64,000 bases of DNA from Chaenocephalus aceratus (Eukaryota > Chordata > Actinopteri > Perciformes > Channichthyidae), in NCBI GenBank assembly GCA_023974075.1, contig CM043788.1:31959054-32023053 (forward strand), in the 5' to 3' direction. Made by a program: the position numbers and the translations under genes. The notes beneath the pieces are model-generated. The model was not told where the DNA came from and ran no database searches. It saw only the letters and a list, made by a program, of their open reading frames with translations. Of this stretch, positions 49,751-61,599 are shown piece by piece. The first letter of the stretch is position 1. Each line of letters begins with the position of its first letter.

Positions 49751-52700
49751 CCTGCCGTTGTCCATCAGAATCAATGTGTTTGAATTGTTTGAAAAAGAAA
49801 TATTGCAAACAGCAGTAAATAACATAATCCAGCTATTAGGTGTTGTTCCCTAAGACATGGACGTATACCGTACACACAAGGACGTGACACGTGGGAAAAT
49901 ATCCGAATTTTCACTCAGCTTTACTGCTGATTCCCAAGCAATCATTCACCGTGTTCCCCCCCACAGCTGCAAATGCAGCGCACGGTGAAAGACGTGTAAT
50001 CCAATTTCCTTTGTGTATTATTGTTATTATTGGTAGATATCAAAATGCATCACAAACGTATTGTAAATCATCGCACTATTTCATACTCAAGAACAGCTCC
50101 ATTTCCATATGAACTCAGAAGGAAGGCTGCACCCAGAGAGGACGACATGTTTGTGACTGCGACAGCATTTGCAGAGGAAATAATTTACACTTAGTTTTTT
50201 TCGCAGTCTGACACCTTTTTTCAATTAACCTACGCGTTGTTCCAAATGACTGAAAGCTGATGGGTTATTTATTTATTTTCCATCCTCTAGATTCATCCTG
50301 TTCTGATGGCCTCAAACAGACTGAGGTTAGACTGACTGTATATTCCTCTTCCATTAGGAGGTGATTGCCACCTAGAACCCAGATGTCACACTGTACTAAA
50401 GAAAGACATGATGGTTTTACCCTGGCAAGGTGTGAATCTCCTACGATATGGGAACAAAGAGCTAAACCTCCTTGTTCCACATCATTATATGATTATTCCA
50501 TGACAGAGTAGGGCATAGAGCAGAGGACAAGTGATATCTAATAAATCCTTTAACTTTTTACTTGCCAAATTAGCTGAAACAAGTGCTAAATGGGTGTTCA
50601 CTTACCCCTTTTTTCCCTCCTTCGCAAGATAAACAGCACCTGGCAATGTGTATGAAACATTACCCTGATGAACAACCATGCAGTGCCTGCTGAAAGTGAA
50701 GCCATTAAGCATAATATAAAAGACACACATGCTGTCGGTTTTCATTTGTCACCGCGCCATTACTACTGAGTCCTGGTAAAGAGGCTCACCATGGTACCGT
50801 GTGTGTGCATCTTTGTGTGTGTGTGTTCCTTAGTGCTCACGACGTGTATGCATATGCTCTGACAACAGTCGGCACACCGAGCTCCTCACCTTTTCCTCTC
50901 CTGGATTCCTGTCTCATTGTCTGTCATCAATCCCAGACCTATAACCCCAGCGGTAATAACAGAACCACTGTGATACATTCAAGTGCAACAATGTGTAGGC
51001 GTTGAATCATACAAAGAGTTTATGAATATGTCTGTCCAGACTATTGGCAGCTCTTTGGAGAATATCACTCCATGCGCTCACACTGTGTGACAGCTAATTG
51101 AAGGTTCCCTTGGGCTTAGTGCAGCAGAGACATAATAATCAAGGATCCTGTCCCGGTTTCCATATAGGCCATATATGGGATTTGCTTCTTCTGTCATAAT
51201 CAAAGGAGTATTGCAGAGTGAAGGCATTCAGTTGTGTCAGCCATGTGTTGCCACCGTGGAAAATAGAAATATGTAGTTAATGCGTTGAATCCATAGGTTG
51301 AAATTGAATCACAAAAAGTATGGAAAAGGCTGCTGCAGCACTATAGCAACAGATCAATACCCATCCCTCACTGTGGCTGCTTATAAACTTATCCACTTAG
51401 ACATCTCTGTGAAGAAGTGGCTGCCTGAGAAGAGTGTCCATTTTAATACCTATGGGCTAATTCCTCCCAGCTTTCATTGGATCAAATTAAACCAAGCTAT
51501 GGCATAAAGGTAATGAGATTATTGTGTTGCTGGCAGGATTAGGGGCTGACACGCTATGTACACTGGAACAGCAGTGGACAGAGATGCCGCATTGTTTATG
51601 CACGAATCTCCCTGGGAAGTACAGCATACATTCATATTAGCCTCTTTTGCGCACAGTAAAGAGGATTAGTTCGCATCATAGACATGACATGAATCTCCCA
51701 ACAGGATTATTATAGCCTTTTACTTATCTCCTTTACATAATATGTAATGTTAATGAAGCTCTTTAATGTATATTCTATGACTGTGCTTGCCGAGAAAAAC
51801 AAAGCAATGCCCAGACTTCGCCTCAGCAAATCCGCCCCACAACAATTTTCCTAATCCCTCTCCAATGGAATGCTTTCGGAGAGCCAAACACATTAGTTGT
51901 AGCCTGGTATTAACTAGGCCTGAAATTAATTACTGCCACAATTTCACCGCTGATAGTAGGTAGCAACACCATAAATAAAAACTTCAAAGAGATTTAATTG
52001 TACATGTAACTAGAACATGGAGCTCAACATCCCTGCAAGCCATGACACGCAGCCCTGTTGAGTGAGGGGTGTAGACAAGATACAGTTGTTAGTTGACATG
52101 CTAAAGGAATGTGCTTGGATTACAGCAGATGCCTCTTTGATTTATTGGCTGTAGTAGCGGCCCTTTTATCTTAAATCATTCTGTCGAGCAGGTGATTCAT
52201 TTTCATTTTATTTCTGTCTGCATTCTAAACGCCCCATAGACGGAGACTGCTATCTTATCTTTATCATCTTTCATACTTTGGAAATGAGAAACCTATAAAG
52301 GGCCCCACAGTTTCTTAGGAATCTTCTGGACGTTTGCCAAGCAACCCAGACCCAGATGTTTAAATAGAAACAACGATAATTAATTATTATGTCGACACAT
52401 TCATTTTCTTTGGACTGCAACATTACATGCTTTCGTTTTCAAACTCAACTGGAAATTTGCAAACGCTTTCTTTATGGTTATTACTTTCACCTCTTAGTCT
52501 TCTCCAGTGAGTCATGAGAAAATAAGCGTTGTAGCAATAGAAAGGTATTGGTGCAGAATGGAGACGGGCATTTCTCCCAGCCAGCTAAATGCTAGTGCTG
52601 AAAAGGCCACTAAGCACAGCTTGCCTCTCAACCGCTGTGACAGGCCGTGCAGCGACAATTTCACTGTGTTGAGTAAAAGGATACAGGTAGGGTGGGAGGG

Positions 52701-52994
52701 ACGGGAGAAGAAGAAGAAGGCTGAGTTGAAATCAGCCAAATCTGTCTTCAGCTCAGTGTCAGAACAGCCAGTCAGCTGTGTACACCTTCATGCCACCTGT
52801 TTGTGTGTGGGTGTGTGTTTGTGTGTGTATAGAGTTCTAAAGCCCTCAACAGGAGGGAGCACAGAGTCATCTCCTCTGGTCAATAGAGCCTAATTCGCCA
52901 CAGGTAGCAGCCAGCCTCAAAGCCGATTTCCCTTCAGCTCGACTGTGCCGAAGCCTCTCATCCACACCGGGGGGGCCTATGGTGATAGTGGTGA

Positions 52995-53156
<162 letters not shown>

Positions 53157-54583
53157 GTGCTATCAGCTAGACCCATTATCCAATGGCAGAAATAGATATG
53201 GAGGTGTTGCTTCCGGGGGTCTGGCTGCATCTCCTTCTATTCACTGGAAGACACACTTTTGTCCTCTCCTCTTCAGTTTGTCCCCATTGTTTCTGAATCT
53301 GCTTGCTATTGTGTTGTGTGTGCCTTTTTGTTTTCCAACATCATCCCCCCTTTCTCTATATTCTTCCTCCTCCTGCCCCTGACCTGCTATTCTCTTTTAC
53401 TCTCTGTAGCTCAGCCTCTTCGATGTTTTCACTACTGGTCGTACTGCTGAAACACACTGTGCTCAAGCAGTGTAACAGCACCTCTTCACATTCTCTGCAT
53501 GCTCTACAGGCAGCCTAATGGAGGAAATCAAAGTACTCAAATGCGATTAGATTCAGTTTGCACATTACATTCCAATCGGTGCGCTTTTGATACAGCCCTT
53601 CCTTTTAAATTCAACCAATGTTTTTTTTACAGAGGGGGGTCATGTTTTCTTTTTGTACTCGGAGATGTGGACCAGATTTATATCAAATAGTTTATGTGTA
53701 TCAACATTTCATGTATAAAACTCCCTTCAGTTTGACTTGTGTGAAATGTAATTGTCCAGTGCTTCTCACTTCTCTGGTGTGTCACATGAAAAATGTCTTC
53801 ATAGTTTTTCCTTAGTGGCTCATGTTAAATGTAAAGAGTGCACTATTTTATCTTTTCCTGGGACTGAAACATATTGTGTTTGCCTGGGGCATTGCATGAG
53901 TTACTGCACACCTGCTTTATCAGAGTATGAGTTGTTGCAAGAAACAACTGCAACATGAATGCTCAGGCTCCATGGCTACACATACAGATTCTGTGTTACT
54001 CTAGTGAAACTTAATCAGCCATGCCACAAAATCTCCCAGCCAGGAATGATTGCCAGGCAGGAGGATGTTACTGTAATTATTGTCTTGTTCATTGCAGACT
54101 GAGTGCCTTGGATAAGACATAGTCAACGGGAATGCAAATACGCTTGTTGCACAAAGCACTTAGCTGCAATTTACACAACGGGATACATGTGATGTTAAAC
54201 ATTACATCTTTAAACATGGTCAGAAAAGAAATTAGGTATGTTAGTTACAGGGGACATCGTTAGCGGTATATGAGGGCATCTGCCCACCAGAAGGTCAAGT
54301 TGAATAGCTGCCACAGTTTTCTCAGCTCAACCCTTCATATATCCATATCATGCACCCCAGAGATGCCACGCTAATTAGCCAACCGTATACAACAACCACA
54401 GGTCCAACTACCATTTGATTTGAATTCCTCGTATATATGTTATTCCATAGCACTGGATCATGTGTTCATTAGCACCCATAATAAATGTTTCCTAGGGAGA
54501 ATCAAGCTCCATAAATCGTGGAGACGATAATATCATCACACAGCTGTTATCCTCATCAACATGTTGCTTCTTTCTCTTCACAG

Positions 54584-54880
54584 CTCCACCACTTTCAGAA
54601 GTCACCACGACCCCTCAGCCTCAGAAAACGACAACCACCACCACAACAACCACGGTGCACTGGGGTGTGGCCAACACGAGCTCCACAACAGGGCTCAAGG
54701 AGGGCAGCAGGGGAGCGCCCAAGCCTCCTCCTGTGATTCTGCAGACTACTTCCCCTCCGCCCCTCGAGTCCTTCCCTTTACCCGAGCGCTTCTGCGAGGC
54801 CATCGAGAAAAGAGACATAATGTGGCCTCAGACCCAGAGGGGCATGATCGTGGAGCGACCTTGCCCCAAGGGAACACGAG
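54584..54880 (+). CDS. adgrl2: adgrl2 coding exon 6: Thr/Pro-rich stalk and start of hormone-receptor motif
   Basis: The acceptor TCTCTTCACAG is followed by 297 nt in phase 1 to 1 (residues about 406-504). The first two-thirds is a low-complexity, O-glycosylation-type stalk: [15 protein letters not shown], nine consecutive Thr (54628-54654), then [20 protein letters not shown] and [13 protein letters not shown]. The end, [20 protein letters not shown], then [17 protein letters not shown], opens the hormone-receptor motif, with the conserved Cys, WP and RPCPKGTRG signature of latrophilins. The stalk separates the ligand-binding head from the GAIN domain and varies most between species. The donor is CGAG before GTAAAC. 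Confidence 0.95.
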
Positions 54881-55615
54881 GTAAACAGCACTAATGTTCC
54901 TCTCAGGGCCGTGTGCTCGCTGCTTTCAATATGACCCGAGGCGTCCCCGGAGAACATCCCAGAGTTTGTTCAGATGTGTCTGATAATCTTGCATACAACT
55001 TTTGTATCTTTAACATGCCTCAGTTGAAGTCGGTGTTAAGGGAAACGGCAGATTATAAAGCGGTTAGGTTTTTAGCTGTGTCACTCCAGGTCGGAACATG
55101 ATTTAGTAAATCTGTAACGGCTGTGTTGCGGAGCAGGCTCAGCTGTTCCTCCTGCAGCCTGCGTGGAGACGTGCCTCCCTCCTTTGATTGTGTGTGAAAT
55201 CGTGTTAGTGCTCAGAGTTCGTCAGGCACGGGGATAATTAGGACGAGGAAAAGCATGTTGCCACTCTGAAGCAAAAATAGGAATGAGCCGTTTAAAAATA
55301 TTTTCTGAATGAATTGCAGAATGTTCATCTGCCTGTCTGTGAGTTTCCTGTATCTGGCTATTTTCTTTCCTTTAGAGTCTTAACAAATAAAACTATATTC
55401 TGAGGCCTTTGTATCTGAGTGAACCACAGGCAGTCCTTCTCTGGCTTCACATTCATATGAGATTTATCAATTTAGATGTTAGTATATTTCTTGTTCGTGT
55501 GCAGTTATCTTATCCGTGTCCTTGTCCTGTTTTGCCCTGACGAGGACTTCCTGGGGAAATAAATCTGATATGACTTGTTTTAACTTGAGTCTTCTGTGCT
55601 TGTTTTCCCTTTCAG
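54881..55615 (+). other. adgrl2: adgrl2 intron 6
   Basis: A 735-bp intron with no gene or repeat recognised. It ends in TGTTTTCCCTTTCAG. Confidence 0.9.
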
Positions 55616-55719
55616 GCACAGCCTCTTATTCATGTGTCCTTTCCACTGGGGCCTGGCACCCGAAGGGCCCTGATCTCAGCAACTGTACCTCCCACTGGGT
55701 CAACCAAGTTGCCCAAAAG
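55616..55719 (+). CDS. adgrl2: adgrl2 coding exon 7: hormone-receptor motif
   Basis: Completes the Gly codon and reads [20 protein letters not shown], then [15 protein letters not shown] (residues about 505-539). This finishes the hormone-receptor motif: Cys residues of SYSC and SNC, the W of [13 protein letters not shown], and an NCT glycosylation sequon, leading into the first helix of the GAIN domain (HWVNQVAQK). The exon changes phase from 1 to 0. The donor is AAG before GTTTGT, slightly off consensus. The motif's role in latrophilins is structural, sitting against GAIN. Confidence 0.95.
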
Positions 55720-56165
55720 GTTTGTATAAGCTCTGCCTCGATGTTTTCCCTGTGTCACTGCAATGTGTTTCTTATAAACATACAAAGGGTAGACAAATAA
55801 TAGAAGCATGTCCTTGTTGCTAAGATGGCTGCAAAGCTGGGTGAGATTTTCTTAACAGTTGCATTTATCAGATAGGAAATAGGTCTGGAAAGTTGTTTAT
55901 GTTTTCAGAAAACAAATATAAGCCATAGAATAAAACAGAGGTGTCACAGCAGTAAATGTGTATATTAGTTCTGTGTGTTTTTCTATCTTACCACACAATT
56001 AAAACTGCCACCATGGCAACTTCTCCTATGTGAAGAAAGACAAATCTGGCATTTCACAGACTCATTCAAGTCTGATTTGATGCCTGAAACGGGGCTGTAA
56101 AGAAACCTTTTCAAAGTCTGTCTTCTTGCATTCCTGTGAACATTATTCACTCCCTCTCCCTGCAG
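55720..56165 (+). other. adgrl2: adgrl2 intron 7
   Basis: A 446-bp intron. Nothing recognised; acceptor CTCTCCCTGCAG. Confidence 0.9.
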
Positions 56166-56351
56166 ATCCGCAGCGGTGAGAATGCCGCTAACCTGGCCAA
56201 CGAGTTAGCCAAGCACACCAAAGGGCCCATCTTTGCCGGGGACGTCAGCTCCTCGGTGCGCCTGATGGAGCAGCTGGTGGACATCCTGGACGCTCAGCTG
56301 CAGGAGCTCCGGCCCAGCGAGAAGGACTCTGCCGGACGGAGCTTCAACAAG
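56166..56351 (+). CDS. adgrl2: adgrl2 coding exon 8: GAIN domain, helical subdomain A
   Basis: 62 codons in phase 0 (residues about 540-601): [62 protein letters not shown]. This is the all-helical start of the GAIN domain, nearly invariant in latrophilins. A relatively GC-rich coding segment stands out from the AT-rich introns. The donor AAG before GTATAT leads either to the candidate 42-nt exon or directly to the 39-nt exon. The latter gives NKLQKRERTC, the junction normally seen in L2. Confidence 0.96.
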
Positions 56352-56488
56352 GTATATTAGTGTTCCCAAAAGTAATGCAGTAATGTAGAGTAGCTGTTAT
56401 TTTGTCACATGCCTTTCTGTATTTCATCTTTTCAAGTTCAGCTAAATTATGAGACAAACAGACAAAAAAGGTTGTTATATTATTTCAG

Positions 56489-56530
56489 ACTCTGGCATCT
56501 ATCAGAGATCTTAAGCACTTTGAGCTCCAG
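56489..56530 (+). CDS. adgrl2: Candidate 42-nt cassette exon in the GAIN domain
   Basis: TTATATTATTTCAG precedes ACTCTGGCATCTATCAGAGA and the exon ends CTCCAG before GTAAGC. It is 42 nt, phase 0 on both sides, and open: TLASIRDLKHFELQ. It lies between exon 8 and the LQKRERTC exon, in a cluster of short introns (137 and 162 bp). The mammalian L2 proteins I know read straight from NK to LQKRE, so this would be an optional 14-residue insert in the helical part of GAIN. Good splice sites at both ends, an exact codon multiple and tight spacing support it. Use in mRNA, and whether other species share it, are not known to me. Confidence 0.5.
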
Positions 56531-56692
56531 GTAAGCAGGTCTGCGGCACATGAAAAGAGGAGTGGCTGGATCATTCAGTAGTTACTTTGTAAATCGACCG
56601 ATTCAGTCAGGGCTACAACGCCTATACTCTTCAAATTGTGCAAATTACATGTCTCTATTTTTATGTGTTCTTTTTCTTTTCTAATAAAAAAG

Positions 56693-56731
56693 CTTCAAAA
56701 ACGAGAAAGGACATGCAGGGCATACATGAAG
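56693..56731 (+). CDS. adgrl2: adgrl2 coding exon 9: 39-nt GAIN exon (LQKRERTCRAYMK)
   Basis: A 13-codon exon, phase 0 to 0, reading LQKRERTCRAYMK (residues about 602-614), the expected continuation of L2 after SFNK. The acceptor has its pyrimidine tract set back by an A-rich stretch (TTTTCTTTTCTAATAAAAAAG). The donor is AAG before GTACTG. It forms part of the GAIN helical subdomain with one conserved Cys. Being small and symmetric, it could itself be skipped, but the peptide is standard in the family. Confidence 0.92.
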
Positions 56732-58634
56732 GTACTGAAGCAATGCCTCTGCCCACTCTGTTTGCTGCCGTCCCCTTTATTTCCTGTACTACTGTATCTG
56801 CCCCAGCCCCAGTTCAGCAGCATGTCCCCTCTGCACTGTCATGTTCTCCCTCCTCCCTGTGCTTCCTGCTTTATTGCCTTACACACAGACACAATCGTAC
56901 CTTAAGTGCTCTCTCAAGTCAAAGAAATCTCCTATTACAGAGATGGCTTCTTTACATGGATGTGTCTCTGTGTTGTTCCCCCTCTATGCGTTGGCAGCAA
57001 TGGTGTATTTCGTTTTTCATTCTGTTCCCTATTATATGTTTTCTTAGTGTTGACTCGAGATTGCACGTCTGGATGCATAACATCGCAACTCAAACAAACA
57101 TCCTGTTCCTACATCCCTCTCATTATTTATTTGCTGAAGGATTTGCTGCTCTGTTAAATGTTTTGCTTTTATACCACTGCTCCATTCAATATAAAACCCT
57201 CTTGAATATTGCATCAAACACAGCTCACTTGTGATTTATTCAAATCCTCTTTTCTTTTCTTTTTTCAAGGACCATTACCGGACCTTTTACTGCATGTCAA
57301 ATCAAAATGGTGGCTCTTGTTTCACAAGGACATAGGTTTTAGGTCATACAAGTCATTGTTTCTTAAATTAAAGTTGCAAATCTTAAGCTCTATTTGGTTA
57401 ATAGGGTTAGACGGGTTAAACCATTTTCTCCCCCTTCTTCTTGAAAGCTATCGTCCTAGGTTCAAAAAAGTATTTTGGCCATAAATATCCCTCCACCATC
57501 AGGGAGATCAGTGTCCTCCTCCACCTGCCACCAAAGTCACCCCCCTCAATCCAAATCTCTCCTTCGGGACGGTATTAAAATGGATCGGGCTAATTAACCA
57601 GTCAATGGTCGTGCGTTCATAAAAAGAAAAGAGGAAAAGGGAATACAATATATGTCTGTAGTCACACAAGCTCCCTAAAGATGCCTCATCATCATTTGTT
57701 TTTTAACAACAACATGTAGATTTGAGGTGAGAGAAGTCGGCCGTGTTAGAGGGATGTGTCGATGTTAATGGTGTCATGCGAAGATTTACGACAGACATTG
57801 TTGAGTCAGCATTATCTGACATCTGCCATACTTGACGCAACATCACTAACAGCTGCCAGCCGTGCCGACATTGATTCCCTGATTAGACTCATTGATTTGA
57901 TTATTTCTACGAAGAAAACTCAGCCTGGATCTTACGCCTAATGTATCTGGTGTGTTTGCCCTAAGCTGGTTCAGGTGGCAGAGAGTGAGAGGCTGGAAAC
58001 ATTTTTGCGTGAAGGATACACATCAAGTGAAATTCTTACCATATTTATTTTTGAAGTGCTTTTTGCCGGGTGTCTTAATGACATTTTTACAGCTAAGTAT
58101 ATGGCATTGACGACTAGAAGATAAAGTGTAAGATAAACTAAATCTACATACAGACCAATTTGTAATTAGAGAATTTTAATTGCAGCTTTTGGCTCTTTAA
58201 GCGGGCCATGTCTTATTATCCTGTTATTGGACTGAGCTGATAGGCTGTGACCCTAAATGTCTGCCCTGATGCCACGTCCTTGAAAAAGAAATTGAATCCG
58301 CACCATCTCTCGTGATGCTCCTGTTTTTCCTTTCATGCAGTTCATCCTTCATGATCATCGCACTTGCAAAATGTTGTTCTTGTTCTGTAAATGGCTCTAA
58401 TTAATCTATCATGTCATACTGTGTATACACCCAACAAACAGTGTCCTCTATGACTTTTTTTTCCATCACATTGATTTATTTGATTCCTCACAGAAGTGAT
58501 GCTTCTCCACAGCATTGCATCTATTCAGTGTCTGCATGCTCCTGCTAATGCTTGCACAACCTGTGTTCTTTTCTCAGAGTTACTCAAGTACCTTTTTTTT
58601 GTGTGTGTGTGTTTGTTCGTCTGCTTCGACACAG
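56732..58634 (+). other. adgrl2: adgrl2 intron 9
   Basis: A 1.9-kb intron. Open frames such as the one beginning at 56638 run through exon 9 into intron and are not separate genes. No repeat family was recognised. Confidence 0.88.
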
Positions 58635-58818
58635 GCCATTGTGGACACGGTAGATAACCTTCTGCGACCGGAGGCCTTGAAGTCCTGGCACGACATGAAC
58701 AGCACGGAGCAGACGCACGCAGCCACCATGTTACTGGATACTTTGGAGGAGGGGGCGTTTGTCCTCGCCGACAACCTCATGGAGCCTGCCATTGTTAAAG
58801 TTCCTGCAGACAACATAA
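58635..58818 (+). CDS. adgrl2: adgrl2 coding exon 10: GAIN domain
   Basis: The acceptor CTTCGACACAG is followed by [61 protein letters not shown] (residues about 615-675). These are GAIN helices with the signature [17 protein letters not shown]. Two GTAAG-like donors overlap here (GTAAGT at 58819 and GTAAAG at 58823). Only the first keeps phase 1 into exon 11, giving [13 protein letters not shown]. The frame to the left is open into the intron, but the AG at 58633-58634 and homology fix the start. Confidence 0.95.
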
Positions 58819-59324
58819 GTAAGTAAAGCAAGAGTTTGTGGTAAGCAAATGACAAGAGCTCTTGATTGATGCAAGCTACTTCCAATTCATTGAGAGAGTA
58901 TTTGTTGTGATAGGAAAACAAGGCCGCCACATAAAAAGGGACTTTGTTTTCATAATAAGCATTTAAACCTTGGGGGGAAAGGAAAGCAACGCATATTAGG
59001 TTTAACGAGTCGCTTACTGACAAAGTGATGAATATCAGACAATTAAATAGACTGGATTCTCTGATTACGCACGCTTAGTTTATAAATGTGTGAGTCTAGA
59101 CCTTGAAACTCTATACAATAATGTGAACATTAGCCTGCTGTGGAGTCAGAATAAAGACATTGTTTATCCACAGCTTCCTTTTTTATTTTATTCTGCTGTT
59201 AGACCATATAAGGACGGCTTTTCTTTAGTTATTTCTTTCCTCAGCAGTGTTGTTTTATTCATATTAGTAAGAGTCTCTCAGGGATGAAATGATCACTTTG
59301 TTTGACATTTTTATTGTGCAGCTC

Positions 59325-59844
59325 TGTTACACCCAGGCCTAGGGGAACCTAGGTGCAGCACAAAGTTGCACTCTCCCCACTCCCAAGAAACGGTCACTGA
59401 CACAGGAAAATGCGTTAGGTAATTTTAATTACCTGTTTTTTTAAAAGAGGCGAGATAAACCCACATAAACAAATAAACCTTTTGCCTAATAAAAGAAAAT
59501 ACAGGATTCTTACCTAACGAAAAACAGGAGAAAACGGGATTTAAACTAAAGAAAAGGGTTTCCCCACTCCTAGGCAAATCAAAACGTGTCTTCAAGACAG
59601 ATTACATTAGCTTAGCGTTACAAAGATACAAAAAACGTACAACAGGGACCGGTAACTTTTAGCTACACAGAACAACAGATCAGATCTACTACAACAGACA
59701 CGGAGTTGGGAGTAGGAGAGGTCGATGAGAGAGAGCGGCCGAGGAACTGCACGGCTTCAGCTTAAAATTCTCCCGTCTCCTCAGGTGGACCAATCAGCCT
59801 GACGAGGGTAGCTAATCAGCTAACGGGCACCACCTGCTTGCTCA

Positions 59845-59892
<48 letters not shown>

Positions 59893-59950
59893 GACACAGA
59901 AGGAGGGAAAAATATACACACAAATGACCTAACGACCCAGGGTCGTAACA
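59325..59950. mobile_element. Solo LTR with 5-bp target duplication
   Basis: The 626-bp segment begins TGTTACACCCAGG and ends CCCAGGGTCGTAACA, the TG...CA ends of a long terminal repeat. It is flanked by identical AGCTC (59320-59324 and 59951-59955). A 5-bp duplication fits Gypsy-type LTR retrotransposons and some retroviral families. No internal coding region is present, so this is a solo LTR left by recombination between two LTRs. A CA microsatellite sits near its right end. The family is inferred from ends and duplication only. Confidence 0.8.
59847..59887. repeat. (CA)n microsatellite inside the LTR
   Basis: About 41 bases of alternating CA near the right end of the solo LTR. Confidence 0.95.
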
Positions 59951-60073
59951 AGCTCACTATCTTTTGTTCTGTGCCAACATTTCAGTTTGTGAAGAAAATG
60001 CGTGGGCATCAATATATTCTCCGATCCATTCTCTCGTCCTTTCATCTCTAACCCATCCTCTGTCTTTCTGCAG

Positions 60074-60196
60074 TTCTGGATGTGTATGTGCTCAGCACAG
60101 ATGGCCAGGTCCAGGATTTTAAATTTCCACAGTCCAGCAAGGGCGGTATCTCAATCCAGCTGTCGGCAAACACTGTGAAGCTCAACAGTCGGAATG
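60074..60196 (+). CDS. adgrl2: adgrl2 coding exon 11: GAIN domain, subdomain B
   Basis: Phase 1 to 1, 123 nt: [42 protein letters not shown] (residues about 676-716). These are beta-strands of GAIN subdomain B. The [14 protein letters not shown] and [16 protein letters not shown] motifs match L2 closely. The donor is AATG before GTAAAC. It follows the intron holding the solo LTR with no sign of damage to either splice site. Confidence 0.95.
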
Positions 60197-60569
60197 GTAA
60201 ACTCACTAAGACATAACAAACAAAAGAAAAGTAAAAGAAACGTTGTGCTAAATGTTCTGCCCACTCTCAGAGAAAACTGCTTATTCAATGTGTGTTCTAT
60301 GTGTTCTATGGCTCTCATTATTGTTTTTGTGAAAAGCTAAATAGTTGGTTTGAGTGTATAAGCACAACAATGGAGTTTATCTCAAAAACTCCAAGCCCTG
60401 TGAATTGAGCTGAAAATGACAGGCTTTTTAAAAGCGTTCTGTCTCTATCTCTCACTCATCTTTCACTCATTTACGCCGTTCCTTTGTTGAATTTTTTAAA
60501 TGGAATTTCATTGGAATAAATGTAGTTTCTCAACCTCTGATGTCTTTCTTCGTCTTTCACTCTTTACAG
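60197..60569 (+). other. adgrl2: adgrl2 intron 11
   Basis: A 373-bp intron with a direct GTGTTCTAT duplication near 60291-60310. Otherwise featureless. Acceptor TCACTCTTTACAG. Confidence 0.88.
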
Positions 60570-60775
60570 GAGTTGCCAAGCTGGTTTTTGTGCTCTATAA
60601 AAATCTGGGCCAGTTTCTCAGCGCTGAAAACACAACCATCAAGATGGCCAACGAGGCTTACGGCCGCAACGTGTCTGTGGCTGTCAACTCTGACATCATC
60701 GCTGCCTCCATCAACAAAGAGTCCAGCCGCGTATTCATTAACGACCCGGTGATTTTTACCCTGGAGCACATCGAT
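60570..60775 (+). CDS. adgrl2: adgrl2 coding exon 12: GAIN domain, subdomain B
   Basis: 206 nt, phase 1 to 0: [69 protein letters not shown] (residues about 717-785). Strands of GAIN subdomain [19 protein letters not shown] is a latrophilin hallmark, and two sequons (NTT, NVS) are visible. The donor is GAT before GTGAGT. Reading past it ([20 protein letters not shown]) is intronic. Confidence 0.95.
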
Positions 60776-61425
60776 GTGAGTGTCTCTGCTGGAGTGAATG
60801 GAGAGGTCATATTAAGTAACACCAGGAGGGAACATTGAGAGTAGACAGAGATCTGCAATTTGAATTGTAAATGTCGGGCTAGGTCAGTCTGCAGTTTATT
60901 TAACTCATTGAACATCAAATTAAAGGAGTCTTTAGAACCTAAGTGAATTATTAATGAAAACTAATTCTTTAATCAACATTGGGATATAAATGATACCCAT
61001 TTTATTTTATAGTGCGGGAAATTAACTCCTAGATTAGCCGTACGATCTAGGATGAAATTACTGGAGCACCAATTATCTTTCGTCTTTTAAAGTTGTCACT
61101 AGAGTTCCCAGAGGGCTACGCGTGACTCCATTCTTTATCAGAGACATTTTGCAATTCCAAAGACATGCCGTCAAACAATTCTGCTCCTCTGTTATTAAGG
61201 CCTCATGTACCAGACTATGCTTCGGTTGATTTGGCAAGCATGTGCCAAATGAGATGCAACATATGAATTGCTTCATGAGAGCTGTGAAGTGAAAAATCCT
61301 CATCTATATCAGTGCGTGACATACTTTGTAAGAGTAGGGGGTAAATGTCCTCCGTGTTCTACATGTACTTCAATTTCAGGCAGTCAATTATTTGGACACT
61401 TAACCATATCGCTTGTTATCTGCAG
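60776..61425 (+). other. adgrl2: adgrl2 intron 12
   Basis: A 650-bp intron with nothing recognised. Acceptor CTTGTTATCTGCAG. Confidence 0.9.
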
Positions 61426-61599
61426 ATTGAGCACTACTTCAACTCCAATTGCTCCTTCTGGAATTACTCTGAGAGGAGCATGATGGGCCACTGGTCCACC
61501 CAAGGGTGCAAACTCCTGGACTCCAATAAAACCCACACCACTTGCTCCTGCAGCCATCTCACCAACTTTGCAATCCTCATGGCGCACCGTGAAACTTCA
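61426..61599 (+). CDS. adgrl2: adgrl2 coding exon 13: GPS autoproteolysis site and tethered agonist
   Basis: 58 codons, phase 0: [58 protein letters not shown] (residues about 786-843). This is the GPS motif closing the GAIN domain, with its four cysteines, two Trp and the HLT tripeptide. By family knowledge, self-cleavage falls between Leu830 and Thr831 (bases 61560/61561). The new N-terminus [11 protein letters not shown] is the tethered agonist that activates the helix bundle. All catalytic positions (His-Leu-Thr) are intact, so cleavage is expected. The donor is TCA before GTATGT. Confidence 0.96.

Larger units (their letters stand above)
58819..60073 (+). other. adgrl2: adgrl2 intron 10, containing a solo LTR
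   Basis: About half of this 1.25-kb intron is the LTR at 59325-59950. The remainder, 58819-59319, is AT-rich with no recognised feature. The acceptor is CTGTCTTTCTGCAG. Confidence 0.88.

Noticed and set aside
54561..54884. Alternative-frame ORFs over the stalk exon
   Set aside because: Only the frame giving the hormone-receptor motif joins correctly to exons 5 and 7.
58515..58634. Hydrophobic N-terminal extension to exon 10 ([15 protein letters not shown])
   Set aside because: This is intron sequence including the polypyrimidine tract; homology starts at [10 protein letters not shown] after the acceptor.
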